Translations under genes and position numbers: made by a program
Shown: one piece after another, positions 31,728-40,368 of the stretch
Layout: each line of letters begins with the position of its first letter
Numbering within the stretch: position 1 is the stretch's first letter
Assembly: GCA_017439545.1 (NCBI GenBank)
Contig: JAFSIW010000047.1
Location: forward strand, 1-40,778
Length of the DNA: 40,778 nt
Direction: 5' to 3'
DNA from: Clostridia bacterium
GTDB taxonomy: Bacteria > Bacillota > Clostridia > Oscillospirales > Acutalibacteraceae
Notes under the pieces: model-generated
The model's database searches: none
Told to the model about the DNA's origin: nothing
What the model saw: the letters and a program-made list of their open reading frames with translations, nothing else

Positions 31728-34700
31728 GGTAATCGCCTCCTTGCAACAATTCTTTTTCCTGAGCGGCAGAAAGGGCGGGCACCTGCCGATGGGGCTGACC
31801 GCTTGTTAACGGACACACCGCCCGATATCCGCAGTAGCCGCAGGCGTCGCCCCCCACGGGATCCAACGGGTCGCAGGCAATGTTGCCCTGTTGCAGGTTT
31901 TCTCCCATTTGATACAGCAGATCCTCAATTTGCTTACGGATCTTGCCGAAAAACTCTAACGATGCCAGCGAACCCGAGACCTCCCCGTTCTTTTTAAAAT
32001 AGAAGGGCATATAAATACCGGTGGCATTGGGGTCCATCGCTTTGAGCACCACGGGATCATCCATAACCAGACCCCGCATTTTCAATTCCTTGGCCAGTTG
32101 TTTTTCTAAATCTTCGGTTTCGCCGTCGGTACGCAAGCTCACCCGACGGGCAGGCATATACAGCACGCCCGAGGGAACCAGATGCTCCCCACAGCGTTGC
32201 CCGTTCTTTTCTACGGCAAACAGGTAGATAAGCATTTGCAGACCGATGCCGTGATACAGATCGTCCAACTTGAATTTCTTATTACCCGTTTTGTAGTCCA
32301 CCACTCTAAAGTAGGTGACTCCCTCTTTTTCATAGGTATCAATGCGGTCTACCGTGCCCCGTACGGTCAAACTGCCCCCGTGGGGTAATGCCACCGTCAA
32401 CGGGGGAACGTCGCCGTCCCGTTTGATCTCACATTCGCAGGCTACGGTTTCAAAGTAGCTGTCCTTCATCTCGTCAGCCATATGCCGCAACAGGGTAAGC
32501 AACAACAGCTCCATCCGATCCAATTGAAAACGGAAGGTACCTGCTTTGTCGGTCAGACCGCCCATATATTCTTCTACGTAAGCGTAAAGCAGTTGATGCA
32601 CGTTGCTTTGCAGTTGATCCTCCTCCAATGTGTGCAGCCCCTTACTGCCGTGATTCAGCATCATATGCTCCAGCACGTAGTGTACCATCGTCCCGCGAGA
32701 CAATACGTCCAATGCCACCGGCTTACGGGGTGACACCCGCAATCCGTATTGACAGAAGTAAGAAAAGGCGCACTTATGATACACCTCCACCCCGCTGGGG
32801 GAGATGGTAATATTTTCGCCGAACAGTTCTTTGGCGGTCTCGGGCTGTAAGCGGCAATCGGGGGTATGGGTCAGTTGTTGCAAAATCTGCAATCGCTGAG
32901 GCTCATATTCCTCAAAGTACCGTTGCAGACCTGCGCTGAGCGCCGAGCCGTCACCGTAGCGGGCAGACAGCAGATCGAAAGCCGGCATGACCGCCGCTGT
33001 GCGAGACAAGGGATAAACCGTTTCCCACTCCCCTGCTTTTAAAAACCGACAGGAGAGTTGTTGTTTCAATTGCTCCACCTCACTGCACACCGACAGTTCC
33101 TTTTCCCCGTCGGAGGTAAGGTAGGAGAAAAACACCTGATGGGATGCACTGCAAGCGGCGGCATAAAACAAATACCGCTCCTCCACCGCATCAAACAGCG
33201 TATGGTCCGATATAGGAATATCGTTTTGCCGCAGGGTGGAACGCTCCCGATCGGTCAGCAAACCACCGGAGGCGGGAGTAGCGGGAAACACCCCTTGATT
33301 GGTGCCCAGCAAAAAGACCGCTTTCGGTCCTGCGGGACGCATGCGGTCGGCACTGCCCACCGCCACCTGATCGATGCCTTGGGGAATCTTGCCCATATCC
33401 GCCGACTGCACGGCATGGTTGAGCATCCCGTAAAAATCCTTGGGACTTACCGCCAGATCCCCGACCGTCGCTACCATGCTGTCCAATAAGCCTACGACGA
33501 TCTCAAAGCAGCGCAAAACGTCTTCGGCTTCAAAGGCCTGTCCTGCGCTCGCCAATTGTTGGGATACCGTTTGCAACCGTGCATAAACGCCGTTTTGATC
33601 TAAAAATTCATAGGCGGCGCGGCAGTAATCCTTTACGGTATTACATTCAGCCACCTGTTTTTTCAGTCGCTCCAGAGGGAGAATGGCTTTACGCCGCAGG
33701 TTGTTCAGTTCTTCTATCACCTTGGGATCGGGTTCCTCGTTGGTGGTACCGTCGGGATGACGGTCAAAGGGACGCAACCATCCCTGTCCCTTTACCCCCC
33801 ACACAAAGGAGTAATTCTCCAGATCGGCGATCTCTTTGGTAGCAAGACCTGCCAATCCCGTTTTTAAGTAAGAAAGAATCCCGTCGGTATCCAAACTGCC
33901 TACCGCCTGCTCCAAGCCCTTGCACAAAAACGCCGCCACAGGCTGATAGGCAATGGGACGTCGGCGGTCGGTAAAGCAGGGAATGCCGTAGCGGGCAAAG
34001 GTATCTTCAATGGCATCGCAGTAGGTTTCGTCGTCGCGAGACATCACCGCAATATCCCGATAACGGTATCCTTCCTCCCGCACCAAACGGCAAATGGCAC
34101 CGGCTACAAATTCCACTTCGTCATAAATATCGCGGCATTCGCATATAGTAAGGGAATCCCCTTTTTGGATACCCTCCTCCCGACAGTCGGACAGCACCTG
34201 CTCCATGGCAAGAATACTTTCGTTTGCCGCCCGATGATTCCGATACAAATGGGTGGAGGGGGCAAGAGCAAACCCTTCCTCCTTGACAAAACGGCGCAGG
34301 GATTGCGCCAACTGCTTAGTATTGGCAAACACGTCCAATTGATACCGCTCATCGGGAGAGTCGGCACACACCGTGAGATACACCTCTTTTGCCGATGCTA
34401 CCATTTGCTTGATGAGATTCATCTGGGGCACGGTAAAGCCTTTAAAGGCGTCGATGAGCACGGTTTTATCCTGCCAATAATTGTGCTGTGCCAGCACCTG
34501 CTGCAGGCGTTCCATCTCCCCGTCGGGATCCAGATAGGAATCCCCCTTTAGTTGCTCGTACACCGACGCGATCAGGGCGATCTCTTCCATTTTGCTCCGC
34601 AGTACCGATTGGGGTAACCGTCGGGCGGTGAGGCTCAACTGCTGTGCCGAAACCCCTGCGTAAGACAACTCCTGCAACACCGCCGAAACGTGGGAGGCAA

Positions 34701-35031
34701 ACTCGCTGTGTCCCGCCTGACGGCGGTAGATCTTTAACCGATCGGTCACTTGCGCAATGGCCCGTGCAGTCAGCAACTGCTTTTCTACCGGCCCCAACGG
34801 AATACCCGCACCGCCGCCGTATTGACGGAACACCTGCTGACACAAGCGGGAAAAGGAAAACACCTCCGCCCGTTGTTCCACCGGCAGATCCAGCATTGCC
34901 CGCTCGCTTTCAAAAGAGTATTGCTCCGGCACCAACAAAATGGCGTTGGCGTGGGCAGGCAGTTGCCCTAATATTTGAAAAATTTGATGGGTCTTGCCAA
35001 AGCCGGCCCGACCGTAGATGAAATGCAGCAT
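31711..35031 (-). CDS. addB: AddAB helicase-nuclease subunit B
   Basis: A 1106-residue partner of AddA. The N-terminal nucleotide-binding motif GRAGFGKT is at residues 7-14, followed by LLVPEQYSFESERAML typical of AddB. The middle is an inactivated helicase-like region that scans for the recombination hotspot in known AddAB. The C-terminal nuclease contains FRVVDYKTGNKKF. Four cysteines for the iron-sulfur cluster are visible: one in VEVYHKCAFSYF and three in ACGYCGYRAVCPL. AAAAGGAG lies 8 nt before the ATG. It is first in the operon and is preceded by a leader of about 200 nt holding the structured element at 35055-35230. Confidence 0.94.
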   Translation of the reverse strand: MLHFIYGRAGFGKTHQIFQILGQLPAHANAILLVPEQYSFESERAMLDLPVEQRAEVFSFSRLCQQVFRQYGGGAGIPLGPVEKQLLTARAIAQVTDRLKIYRRQAGHSEFASHVSAVLQELSYAGVSAQQLSLTARRLPQSVLRSKMEEIALIASVYEQLKGDSYLDPDGEMERLQQVLAQHNYWQDKTVLIDAFKGFTVPQMNLIKQMVASAKEVYLTVCADSPDERYQLDVFANTKQLAQSLRRFVKEEGFALAPSTHLYRNHRAANESILAMEQVLSDCREEGIQKGDSLTICECRDIYDEVEFVAGAICRLVREEGYRYRDIAVMSRDDETYCDAIEDTFARYGIPCFTDRRRPIAYQPVAAFLCKGLEQAVGSLDTDGILSYLKTGLAGLATKEIADLENYSFVWGVKGQGWLRPFDRHPDGTTNEEPDPKVIEELNNLRRKAILPLERLKKQVAECNTVKDYCRAAYEFLDQNGVYARLQTVSQQLASAGQAFEAEDVLRCFEIVVGLLDSMVATVGDLAVSPKDFYGMLNHAVQSADMGKIPQGIDQVAVGSADRMRPAGPKAVFLLGTNQGVFPATPASGGLLTDRERSTLRQNDIPISDHTLFDAVEERYLFYAAACSASHQVFFSYLTSDGEKELSVCSEVEQLKQQLSCRFLKAGEWETVYPLSRTAAVMPAFDLLSARYGDGSALSAGLQRYFEEYEPQRLQILQQLTHTPDCRLQPETAKELFGENITISPSGVEVYHKCAFSYFCQYGLRVSPRKPVALDVLSRGTMVHYVLEHMMLNHGSKGLHTLEEDQLQSNVHQLLYAYVEEYMGGLTDKAGTFRFQLDRMELLLLTLLRHMADEMKDSYFETVACECEIKRDGDVPPLTVALPHGGSLTVRGTVDRIDTYEKEGVTYFRVVDYKTGNKKFKLDDLYHGIGLQMLIYLFAVEKNGQRCGEHLVPSGVLYMPARRVSLRTDGETEDLEKQLAKELKMRGLVMDDPVVLKAMDPNATGIYMPFYFKKNGEVSGSLASLEFFGKIRKQIEDLLYQMGENLQQGNIACDPLDPVGGDACGYCGYRAVCPLTSGQPHRQVPALSAAQEKELLQGGDYHELSH

Positions 35032-35054
35032 ATTGCTTCTCCTTTTGGCGTTTT

Positions 35055-35230
35055 TTGCCTAAGTTGACAGGACTCGAACCTGTCACGATTTCGCTCGCCG
35101 CCTTTATCCGTAGGATTTTGTGTTCATTTTTGAAAGGCGCCACTTTCAAGAACGATTGGGGAAGAAAGACCCGAAATATACCGCATTGAGGCGGGTTCGG
35201 ATTTGTCACTCTACCCTATGGATCATTCTG
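35055..35230 (-). ncRNA. Structured leader or small RNA with a tRNA-like T-arm, upstream of addB
   Basis: From the predicted start near 35230 the minus strand reads about 175 nt with several hairpins. At 35065-35085 there is a perfect 7-bp stem TGACAGG/CCTGTCA around the loop TTCGAGT, which matches the tRNA T-arm consensus exactly. Other stems: TTGAAAG/CTTTCAA (35130-35149), ATCC/GGAT (about 35106-35116), CCGC/GCGG near 35180-35195, and a possible long-range GGCGG/CCGCC pairing. No acceptor stem, anticodon arm or CCA end can be drawn, so it is not an ordinary tRNA. The T-box and tmRNA consensus sequences are absent. It may be an addB leader, a free RNA with a T-loop (raiA-type RNAs are one family to test), or a mobile repeat. 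The first 21 nt recur near 39446-39465. Confidence 0.5.
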
Positions 35231-35236
35231 TCTTTT

Positions 35237-35265
35237 ATACTACCACGCTCCGCCGAAAAATGCAA
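35237..35265 (-). promoter_or_regulatory. Promoter of the addB leader
   Basis: The minus strand shows TTGCAT (35260-35265), a 17-bp spacer and an extended -10, TGG-TAGTAT (35237-35242). Together with the promoter at 35420-35448 it makes a divergent pair. The 154 bp between them are AT-rich, with a small inverted repeat AATTTA/TAAATT (35348-35363). Confidence 0.65.
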
Positions 35266-35419
35266 GATGCCCTGCCAATGCTGTACCAAAAGCGTCTCTT
35301 TGCTTCAGATTCGTGCTTATTTTTTTGTCAATCATCCTTCAACCGCCAATTTATTTGTAAATTATTCACAAAACAGATCACTATTTATTCATACATATGC
35401 ACAATTTTCATAAAAAGGG

Positions 35420-35448
35420 TTGCAGTTTTCCCATATATTTGCTACAAT
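35420..35448 (+). promoter_or_regulatory. Promoter of the glgC-glgD-glgA operon
   Basis: TTGCAG (35420-35425), a 17-bp spacer and TACAAT (35443-35448), with TGC before the -10. The start is predicted near 35455. Confidence 0.72.
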
Positions 35449-35454
35449 AGAAAT

Positions 35455-35566
35455 ACTTAGATAGTATGGCGTGGTAGTATGCCCTTTTCAGGTGTCTACC
35501 CCCACACTGAGTAATGAGTAATTATAAGCGAAAGCTTTGTATAAAGGAAAGGATCGTGGAACCGTT
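35455..35566 (+). other. glgC leader with hairpins and a 7-bp tandem repeat
   Basis: The leader of about 112 nt contains a stem GTGGTAG (35471-35477) with CTACC plus CAC (35496-35505, two-base bulge), a tandem repeat of GAGTAAT (35509-35522) and a GNRA hairpin AAGC-GAAA-GCTT (35526-35537). A ribosome binding region AAAGGAAAGGA lies rather far (about 13 nt) from the ATG, with a closer GTGGA. No known riboswitch is recognised. Confidence 0.4.
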
Positions 35567-36787
35567 ATGTTTTACAAAACCGAATGTGTTGCCATGCTGT
35601 TGGCCGGTGGTCAGGGAAGCCGTCTTGGCGTGCTGACCAAAAAAATTGCCAAACCGGCAGTTCCCTACGGTGGCAAGTACCGCATTATCGACTTCCCTAT
35701 GTCTAACTGCATCAATTCCGGCATTGATACGGTAGGCGTACTGACCCAATATCAGCCGTTGATCCTCAACGACTACATCGGTACCGGTGCCCCTTGGGAT
35801 TTAGACCGACGAGGTGGCGGCGTACACGTGTTGCCTCCCTATCAACGGGGCGCAGGCGCAGACTGGTATAAAGGAACAGCCAATGCCATTTATCAGAACA
35901 TCCCCTTTATTGAGCGGTATCATCCTGAATACGTGCTGGTGCTCTCGGGGGATCATATCTATAAAATGGATTACGCCAAAATGTTGGATTATCACAAACA
36001 AAGCAAAGCCGACTGTACCATTGCGGTGCTGGACGTTTCGCTGGAAGAAGCCAGCCGATTCGGCATTATGAACACCCGTGAAGACGGCAGTATTTATGAG
36101 TTCGAAGAAAAGCCCAAGGTACCGAAGTCTACGAAGGCCTCTATGGGGGTATACATTTTTAATTGGAACATTCTGCGGGCCTATCTGGAGCAGGACGAAG
36201 CCGATGAAAACTCCTCCAACGACTTTGGTAAAAACATCATTCCCACCATGCTGGGCAATGGGTGCAAAATGATGGCCTACTCTTTTGACGGATACTGGAA
36301 GGACGTAGGTACGGTAGAATCCCTGTGGGATGCCAACTTAGACCTGCTCAACCCCTCGGTGGAATTGGATCTGCTGGACGAAAACTGGAAGATCTACTCC
36401 CGCACCGAAAACGCACCGCCTCACTACGTTTCACCCGAGGCGGATATTCATAATTCCCTTATCAGTAACGGCTGTCAGGTCAGTGGTTACGTAGATTATT
36501 CGGTATTGTTCTCCCACGCCACGGTAGAGGCAGGCGCACAGGTGCAATACTCCATTATCATGCCCGGCGCGGTAATCAAAAAGGGCGCTGTCGTGAAATA
36601 CGCTATGATTGCCGAAAACTGCGTGGTTGAAGAAGGCGCGGTCATCGGTGGCGCTCCCGAAGAAATGGAAAACCGTAGCGATTGGGGCGTTGCGCTGGTG
36701 GGCGAAAACCTGACCATCGGCAAGGGAGCTGTGGTAGGCGCAGGCAAAATGGTAGAAGAAAACGTTAAGGAGGGGCAACAGATATGA
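35567..36787 (+). CDS. glgC: Glucose-1-phosphate adenylyltransferase, catalytic subunit
   Basis: A 406-residue enzyme making ADP-glucose from ATP and glucose 1-phosphate, the committed step of glycogen synthesis. The ATG at 35567 gives [20 protein letters not shown]; a TTG ten codons upstream is less likely. The nucleotide-binding [31 protein letters not shown], the active-site [11 protein letters not shown] and the sugar-binding [16 protein letters not shown] are all intact. A C-terminal left-handed beta-helix starts at about 290 ([20 protein letters not shown]). The length is normal. The stop overlaps the glgD start (ATGA), so equal amounts of the two subunits are expected. Confidence 0.95.
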   Translation: MFYKTECVAMLLAGGQGSRLGVLTKKIAKPAVPYGGKYRIIDFPMSNCINSGIDTVGVLTQYQPLILNDYIGTGAPWDLDRRGGGVHVLPPYQRGAGADWYKGTANAIYQNIPFIERYHPEYVLVLSGDHIYKMDYAKMLDYHKQSKADCTIAVLDVSLEEASRFGIMNTREDGSIYEFEEKPKVPKSTKASMGVYIFNWNILRAYLEQDEADENSSNDFGKNIIPTMLGNGCKMMAYSFDGYWKDVGTVESLWDANLDLLNPSVELDLLDENWKIYSRTENAPPHYVSPEADIHNSLISNGCQVSGYVDYSVLFSHATVEAGAQVQYSIIMPGAVIKKGAVVKYAMIAENCVVEEGAVIGGAPEEMENRSDWGVALVGENLTIGKGAVVGAGKMVEENVKEGQQI

Positions 36788-37899
36788 AAACCAACTGTAT
36801 CGGTGTAATTTTTTCCAATATCGGTGACAATATGGTGCGCGATCTGACCGAGCAACGGTGCATCGGCTCCATTCCTTTCGGCGGTCGGTATCGGATGATC
36901 GACTTTCCCCTGTCGGCCATGGTACACGCAGGCATTACCAAGGTAGGAATCTCTACTCGTTACAACTACCGCTCGCTGATGGACCATTTGGGCAGCGGTA
37001 AAGCTTGGGATCTGTCCCGTAAAAACGGCGGTATTTATCTGTTCCCGCCTTACAGCAATATGGCAAGCAGCACCAACGCCACCCGCCTGCTGGAGTTGGC
37101 GGCTATGATGCCCTTCTTAGAAAACTCCAAAGAAGACTACGTGGTGCTGTGCGACTGTGACACTGTGTTCAACTTTGATCTGTCTCAGATGATCGAGGAG
37201 CATATCCGCTCGGGGGCTGACATCACCTTTGGCTACGTGCGGGGCAAAAAGCCTCGGGGCGCAGGCGGTCGTATGGTATTTGAACTGGATCACAGCAAAA
37301 AGATCAAGGATATTCTCATTGATCCTGAACAGACTGAAGATTGCGATTACGCCATCAACATTTCGGTTCACAACCGCAGTCTGCTGATCAAAACCGTGAA
37401 GGATGCTATGAGCCGAAACTATACCACACTGAGCCGTGACGTATATCAACGGGGTCTTTCTACGCTGGATATGCGGGGTTATCGGCTGAGCGGCTACGTG
37501 CGGGTGATTGACAGCTTGTCTACCTATCTTTCGGCCAACGAGGATCTGCTGAACGCGCAGGTACGGGATTCTCTTTTCTGCGCCGATCGCCCTGTACTCA
37601 CCAAGGTGCGGGACGATGCTCCCGCCCGCTACGCCGTGGGCGGCAAGGTGAAGAACTCCTTGGTGGCTGACGGTTGTCTGATTGCGGGTAAGGTAGAAAA
37701 CTGCATTTTGTTCCGTGGTGTGCACGTGGGCAAAGAAGCCAACCTTTCCAACTGCGTGATCATGCAGGATACCATCATTGGTGACAAGGCCAATCTGTCT
37801 TACGTCATCACCGACAAAAACACCGAGATCTCACCGGGTCGTACCTTGATCGGGTTTGACTCCTACCCCGCATACATCACCAAGAACTCCTTGGTATAA
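36784..37899 (+). CDS. glgD: Glucose-1-phosphate adenylyltransferase subunit GlgD
   Basis: A 371-residue paralogue of GlgC found in Bacillota as a regulatory or helper subunit. The glycine-rich catalytic loop is degenerate ([20 protein letters not shown] in place of GGxGxRL), while the fold-defining [20 protein letters not shown] and [13 protein letters not shown] remain. The C-terminal beta-helix is present ([20 protein letters not shown]). In studied systems GlgD is nearly inactive alone but stimulates GlgC. The four-base overlap with glgC and AAGGAGGGG inside glgC show translational coupling. Confidence 0.94.
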   Translation: MKTNCIGVIFSNIGDNMVRDLTEQRCIGSIPFGGRYRMIDFPLSAMVHAGITKVGISTRYNYRSLMDHLGSGKAWDLSRKNGGIYLFPPYSNMASSTNATRLLELAAMMPFLENSKEDYVVLCDCDTVFNFDLSQMIEEHIRSGADITFGYVRGKKPRGAGGRMVFELDHSKKIKDILIDPEQTEDCDYAINISVHNRSLLIKTVKDAMSRNYTTLSRDVYQRGLSTLDMRGYRLSGYVRVIDSLSTYLSANEDLLNAQVRDSLFCADRPVLTKVRDDAPARYAVGGKVKNSLVADGCLIAGKVENCILFRGVHVGKEANLSNCVIMQDTIIGDKANLSYVITDKNTEISPGRTLIGFDSYPAYITKNSLV

Positions 37900-37930
37900 C
37901 CCGTAACCACCTCAAAAAGGAGGCGCATTT

Positions 37931-39352
37931 ATGAAAGTTTTATTTGTAACCAGCGAAGCCTATCCCTTTGCCGTGTCCGGCGGATTGGGTGATGTGGCAG
38001 GGGCTCTGCCCGCCGCACTGCGCAAGCGGTTTGTGGGTTGCCGCGTGGTGATGCCGCTGTATGAGGATATTTCTCAAGAACTGCGGGAGCAAATGACCTT
38101 TATCGGCAGTATTTCGGTACCGGTTGCCTGGCGGCGGCAGTATTGCGGCATTTTTGAAGCCAAGTATAACGGGGTTACCTATTATTTGCTGGACAATCAG
38201 TATTATTTTAAGCGGGCGGGACTATACGGATATTACGACGACGCCGAACGCTTTGCCTTTTTGGCAAGGGCGGCGCTGGAGATTTTACCCACCGTTGACT
38301 ATTATCCCGACGTGATCCACTGTAACGATTGGCAGACCGCTCTGCTTCCCGTGTATCACTCGCTGATCTACGCTCACAAGCCGGGGTATGAAAACATCAA
38401 AACTCTGCTGACCATTCACAACATTCAGTATCAGGGCAAATACGGCTACGAGGTGTTGGAGGACGTGTTCGGTATCCCCTCCTACGCCCACTCCCTGCTG
38501 GATTATGACGGCTGCGCCAACATTTTAAAGGGCGGCATTGAAACGGCTCACGCGGTCAACACGGTCAGCCCCACCTACGCCACCGAGATTATGGATCCTT
38601 GGTACTCCTACGGGCTGGACAGTATTTTGAAGGAACGCAGTTATAAGCTGTCGGGCATTATCAACGGCATCGACGTGGAGGTATACAACCCCGAGACCGA
38701 CAAGGTGATTCCCGCCACCTTTACGGTAGATGACCGTAGCGGCAAAGCCAAAAACAAGGCGGCGTTGCAAGAGCAGATGGGTCTGCCCGTGCGGTCCGAC
38801 GTGCCGCTGGTGGGTCTGGTCAGCCGACTGGTTTCTCAAAAGGGTCTGGATCTGGTGAAATACGCCATGGAAGGGCTGCTAAAACAAGACGTACAGTTTG
38901 TGGTGCTGGGCTCGGGCGATTGGACCTATGAGAGTTATTTTGACGAAATGGCCGCTCGCTACCCCGAAAAATTCGCGGTAAAGATCGGGTTTGTTCCCTC
39001 TCTTGCCCGTCAGATCTATGCAGGCTCTGACCTGTTCTTAATGCCCTCAAAATTTGAGCCCTGCGGTTTGGCACAGCTCATTGCCCTGCGATACGGCACG
39101 TTGCCCATCGTGCGGGAAACGGGCGGTTTGAAGGACACCATTGTGGACTGCGGCGAAGCCGACGGATACGGCTTTACCTTTAAGACCTATAACGGTGACG
39201 ATATGGCAGATGCGGTACACCGTGCTTTGGCCTTGTATCAGGATCAGGATGCCTGGCAGGCGGCGGTAACCCGCGCCATGCAGCAGGACAACAGCTGGAA
39301 CTCCTCGGCAGGGGAATATATTAAGCTGTATAAAAAACTGCTGGAAGCATAA
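37931..39352 (+). CDS. glgA: Glycogen synthase (ADP-glucose type, GT5)
   Basis: A 473-residue glycosyltransferase that adds glucose from ADP-glucose to glycogen. The N-terminal substrate loop reads AVSGGLGDVAGALP, where the family has KxGGLgDV; Lys is replaced by a Val-Ser context, so the usual ADP-binding Lys15 appears absent and deserves a check. Other motifs: HCNDWQTALLP, TIHNIQYQGKYG, NGIDVEVYNPETD, GLVSRLVSQKGLDL, and the C-terminal KFEPCGLAQLIALRYGTLPI with the catalytic Glu. AAAGGAGG lies about 9 nt before the ATG. It follows glgD by 31 bp and ends in a strong terminator; no branching enzyme or phosphorylase gene is in the window. Confidence 0.95.
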   Translation: MKVLFVTSEAYPFAVSGGLGDVAGALPAALRKRFVGCRVVMPLYEDISQELREQMTFIGSISVPVAWRRQYCGIFEAKYNGVTYYLLDNQYYFKRAGLYGYYDDAERFAFLARAALEILPTVDYYPDVIHCNDWQTALLPVYHSLIYAHKPGYENIKTLLTIHNIQYQGKYGYEVLEDVFGIPSYAHSLLDYDGCANILKGGIETAHAVNTVSPTYATEIMDPWYSYGLDSILKERSYKLSGIINGIDVEVYNPETDKVIPATFTVDDRSGKAKNKAALQEQMGLPVRSDVPLVGLVSRLVSQKGLDLVKYAMEGLLKQDVQFVVLGSGDWTYESYFDEMAARYPEKFAVKIGFVPSLARQIYAGSDLFLMPSKFEPCGLAQLIALRYGTLPIVRETGGLKDTIVDCGEADGYGFTFKTYNGDDMADAVHRALALYQDQDAWQAAVTRAMQQDNSWNSSAGEYIKLYKKLLEA

Positions 39353-39365
39353 GCATGATAAAAGT

Positions 39366-39403
39366 AAAAGGTGTTTTACAGGAAACTGTAAAACACCTTT
39401 TTT
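39366..39403 (+). terminator. Terminator of the glg operon
   Basis: 12-bp arms GGTGTTTTACAG/CTGTAAAACACC with a GAAA loop, flanked by A-run and T-run (six T). It starts 13 bp after the glgA stop and can also act on the convergent minus strand. Confidence 0.92.
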
Positions 39404-39406
39404 GCG

Positions 39407-39467
39407 GTTAGGGTGAGCGGCAAATTCAAACTGGGTTTTTAAAGGCGGATTTTCACTCTACCCTAAC
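39407..39467. repeat. Inverted repeat sharing a 20-nt motif with the addB leader
   Basis: Arms GTTAGGGT (39407-39414) and ACCCTAAC (39460-39467), with further partial pairing (GAG/CTC, AAAT/ATTT), enclose about 45 bp. The right arm includes the stop codon of the 39463-40122 gene. Positions 39446-39465 match 35198-35218 except for one missing base. It may be a hairpin-forming repeat used as 3' end for the minus-strand gene. Confidence 0.6.
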
Positions 39468-40122
39468 AAAGCAGATTTTGGCAGATGTGATCAGTGAGCA
39501 AGGGAATCTTTTCTTCTGCCTTGCGAATGGCGCACAGCCGTTCCTCTTCGGTGGTGCCCGTGCCGTCTACCAGCAGGGGATAAAAGTCGTCGATGCCGAT
39601 AAATTTCATAATATCCTCAAAATAACTCATCCCCTTATTGAGCACGGGACGAAGCATCCAGGGCAGGGCGGCGCCCGACGACTGCACGTACACAAAAGAG
39701 CGGTTGCGATCATCCAGCAGACCGTAAGGCTTTTCTTTTTGAAAGCCGATGGTCTTACCCCCGATGATGATGCAATCCAGATATTCCTTCACCACCGCGG
39801 GAAAGGACAAACTCCACATCGGGGCGGCAAGCACGTAGGCGTCGGCGGCAATAAACTGATCGCACAAGCGGGCGATCTGTGCTAAATGTCCCTGCTCCTC
39901 CGGCGGAAGCGAAACAACCGCATCTGCGCCGATCAAGGTATTGCGCCCGTTAAAGTAGTGGTGCTTTAAGGGGGGCAACGAAGCGGTGTACAGATCCAGT
40001 TCTTCGATCTGGGCGTCGGGCAAATGCTGTTGCAAGGCATTGACCATCATCCGCCCCACCGTGCGGCTGGACGAAATGGTCTCGGGCTTGGTGTTGGCGG
40101 TAATATACAGTATTTTTTTCAT
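39463..40122 (-). CDS. FMN-dependent NAD(P)H oxidoreductase, azoreductase-like
   Basis: A 219-residue flavodoxin-fold protein. The N-terminus KKILYITANTKPETISSSRT binds the FMN phosphate. Then come ELDLYTASLPPL, the flavin-contacting AAPMWSLSFPAVVKEYLDCI and the strand FVYVQSSGAALPW. These match the AzoR/NQO group, which reduces quinones or azo compounds in the cytoplasm with NAD(P)H. Length is typical (200-215). AGGAGG lies 8 nt before the ATG. It is a single gene with its own promoter, and an 11-bp palindrome overlaps the -10. The physiological substrate is not evident. Confidence 0.87.
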   Translation of the reverse strand: MKKILYITANTKPETISSSRTVGRMMVNALQQHLPDAQIEELDLYTASLPPLKHHYFNGRNTLIGADAVVSLPPEEQGHLAQIARLCDQFIAADAYVLAAPMWSLSFPAVVKEYLDCIIIGGKTIGFQKEKPYGLLDDRNRSFVYVQSSGAALPWMLRPVLNKGMSYFEDIMKFIGIDDFYPLLVDGTGTTEEERLCAIRKAEEKIPLLTDHICQNLLC

Positions 40123-40172
40123 CCTGATTCCTCCTTGGTTGTTGGTACACCTATAGTATGGAGCAAAGGATG

Positions 40173-40183
40173 GGGATTATCCC
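40173..40183. promoter_or_regulatory. Palindrome over the -10 of the azoreductase-like gene
   Basis: GGGAT-T-ATCCC is a perfect 11-bp palindrome that covers the -10 box entirely. It could be a repressor site, for instance for a redox- or quinone-responsive regulator, but no regulator gene is adjacent. Confidence 0.4.
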
Positions 40184-40204
40184 AAAATTTCACAATAAAT
40201 GCAA
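40176..40204 (-). promoter_or_regulatory. Promoter of the azoreductase-like gene
   Basis: The minus strand shows TTGCAT (40199-40204), a 17-bp spacer and GATAAT (40176-40181) with TGG before the -10. The leader is about 47 nt. Confidence 0.6.
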
Positions 40205-40226
40205 AGGATCGGGATTGTTCGGTAAC

Positions 40227-40368
40227 CAAGGAGTCATTCTGAACGGAGTGAAGAATCCGTATTTTTCTTTTACGGGTATTACGGATTGCGACGGCTTCGC
40301 CTCGCAATGACAGCTTGGTTTTGTGTGCAACCCACGGGCGGTCGGGGACGCCCGCCCCTACGATAAAC
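40227..40368. repeat. 142-bp direct repeat, copy 1
   Basis: Identical to 40637-40778 except one base (40232). It combines three palindromic modules: ATTCT...AGAAT (about 40236-40256), TTGCGA...TCGCAA with an inner GGC-TTC-GCC hairpin (about 40286-40307), and CGGGCG...CGCCCG (about 40336-40355). Translated fragments such as HSERSEES are a familiar signature of dispersed intergenic repeats in gut Clostridia. There is no coding sequence. Confidence 0.88.

Noticed and set aside
35060..35230. Ordinary tRNA gene
   Set aside because: Only the T-arm fits. No matching 5' acceptor strand, D-arm or anticodon arm can be folded, and the 3' end lacks CCA at the right place.
35032..35230. T-box riboswitch before addB
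   Set aside because: The T-box sequence AGGGTGGNACCGCG and a downstream terminator are absent, and addB is not a usual T-box target.
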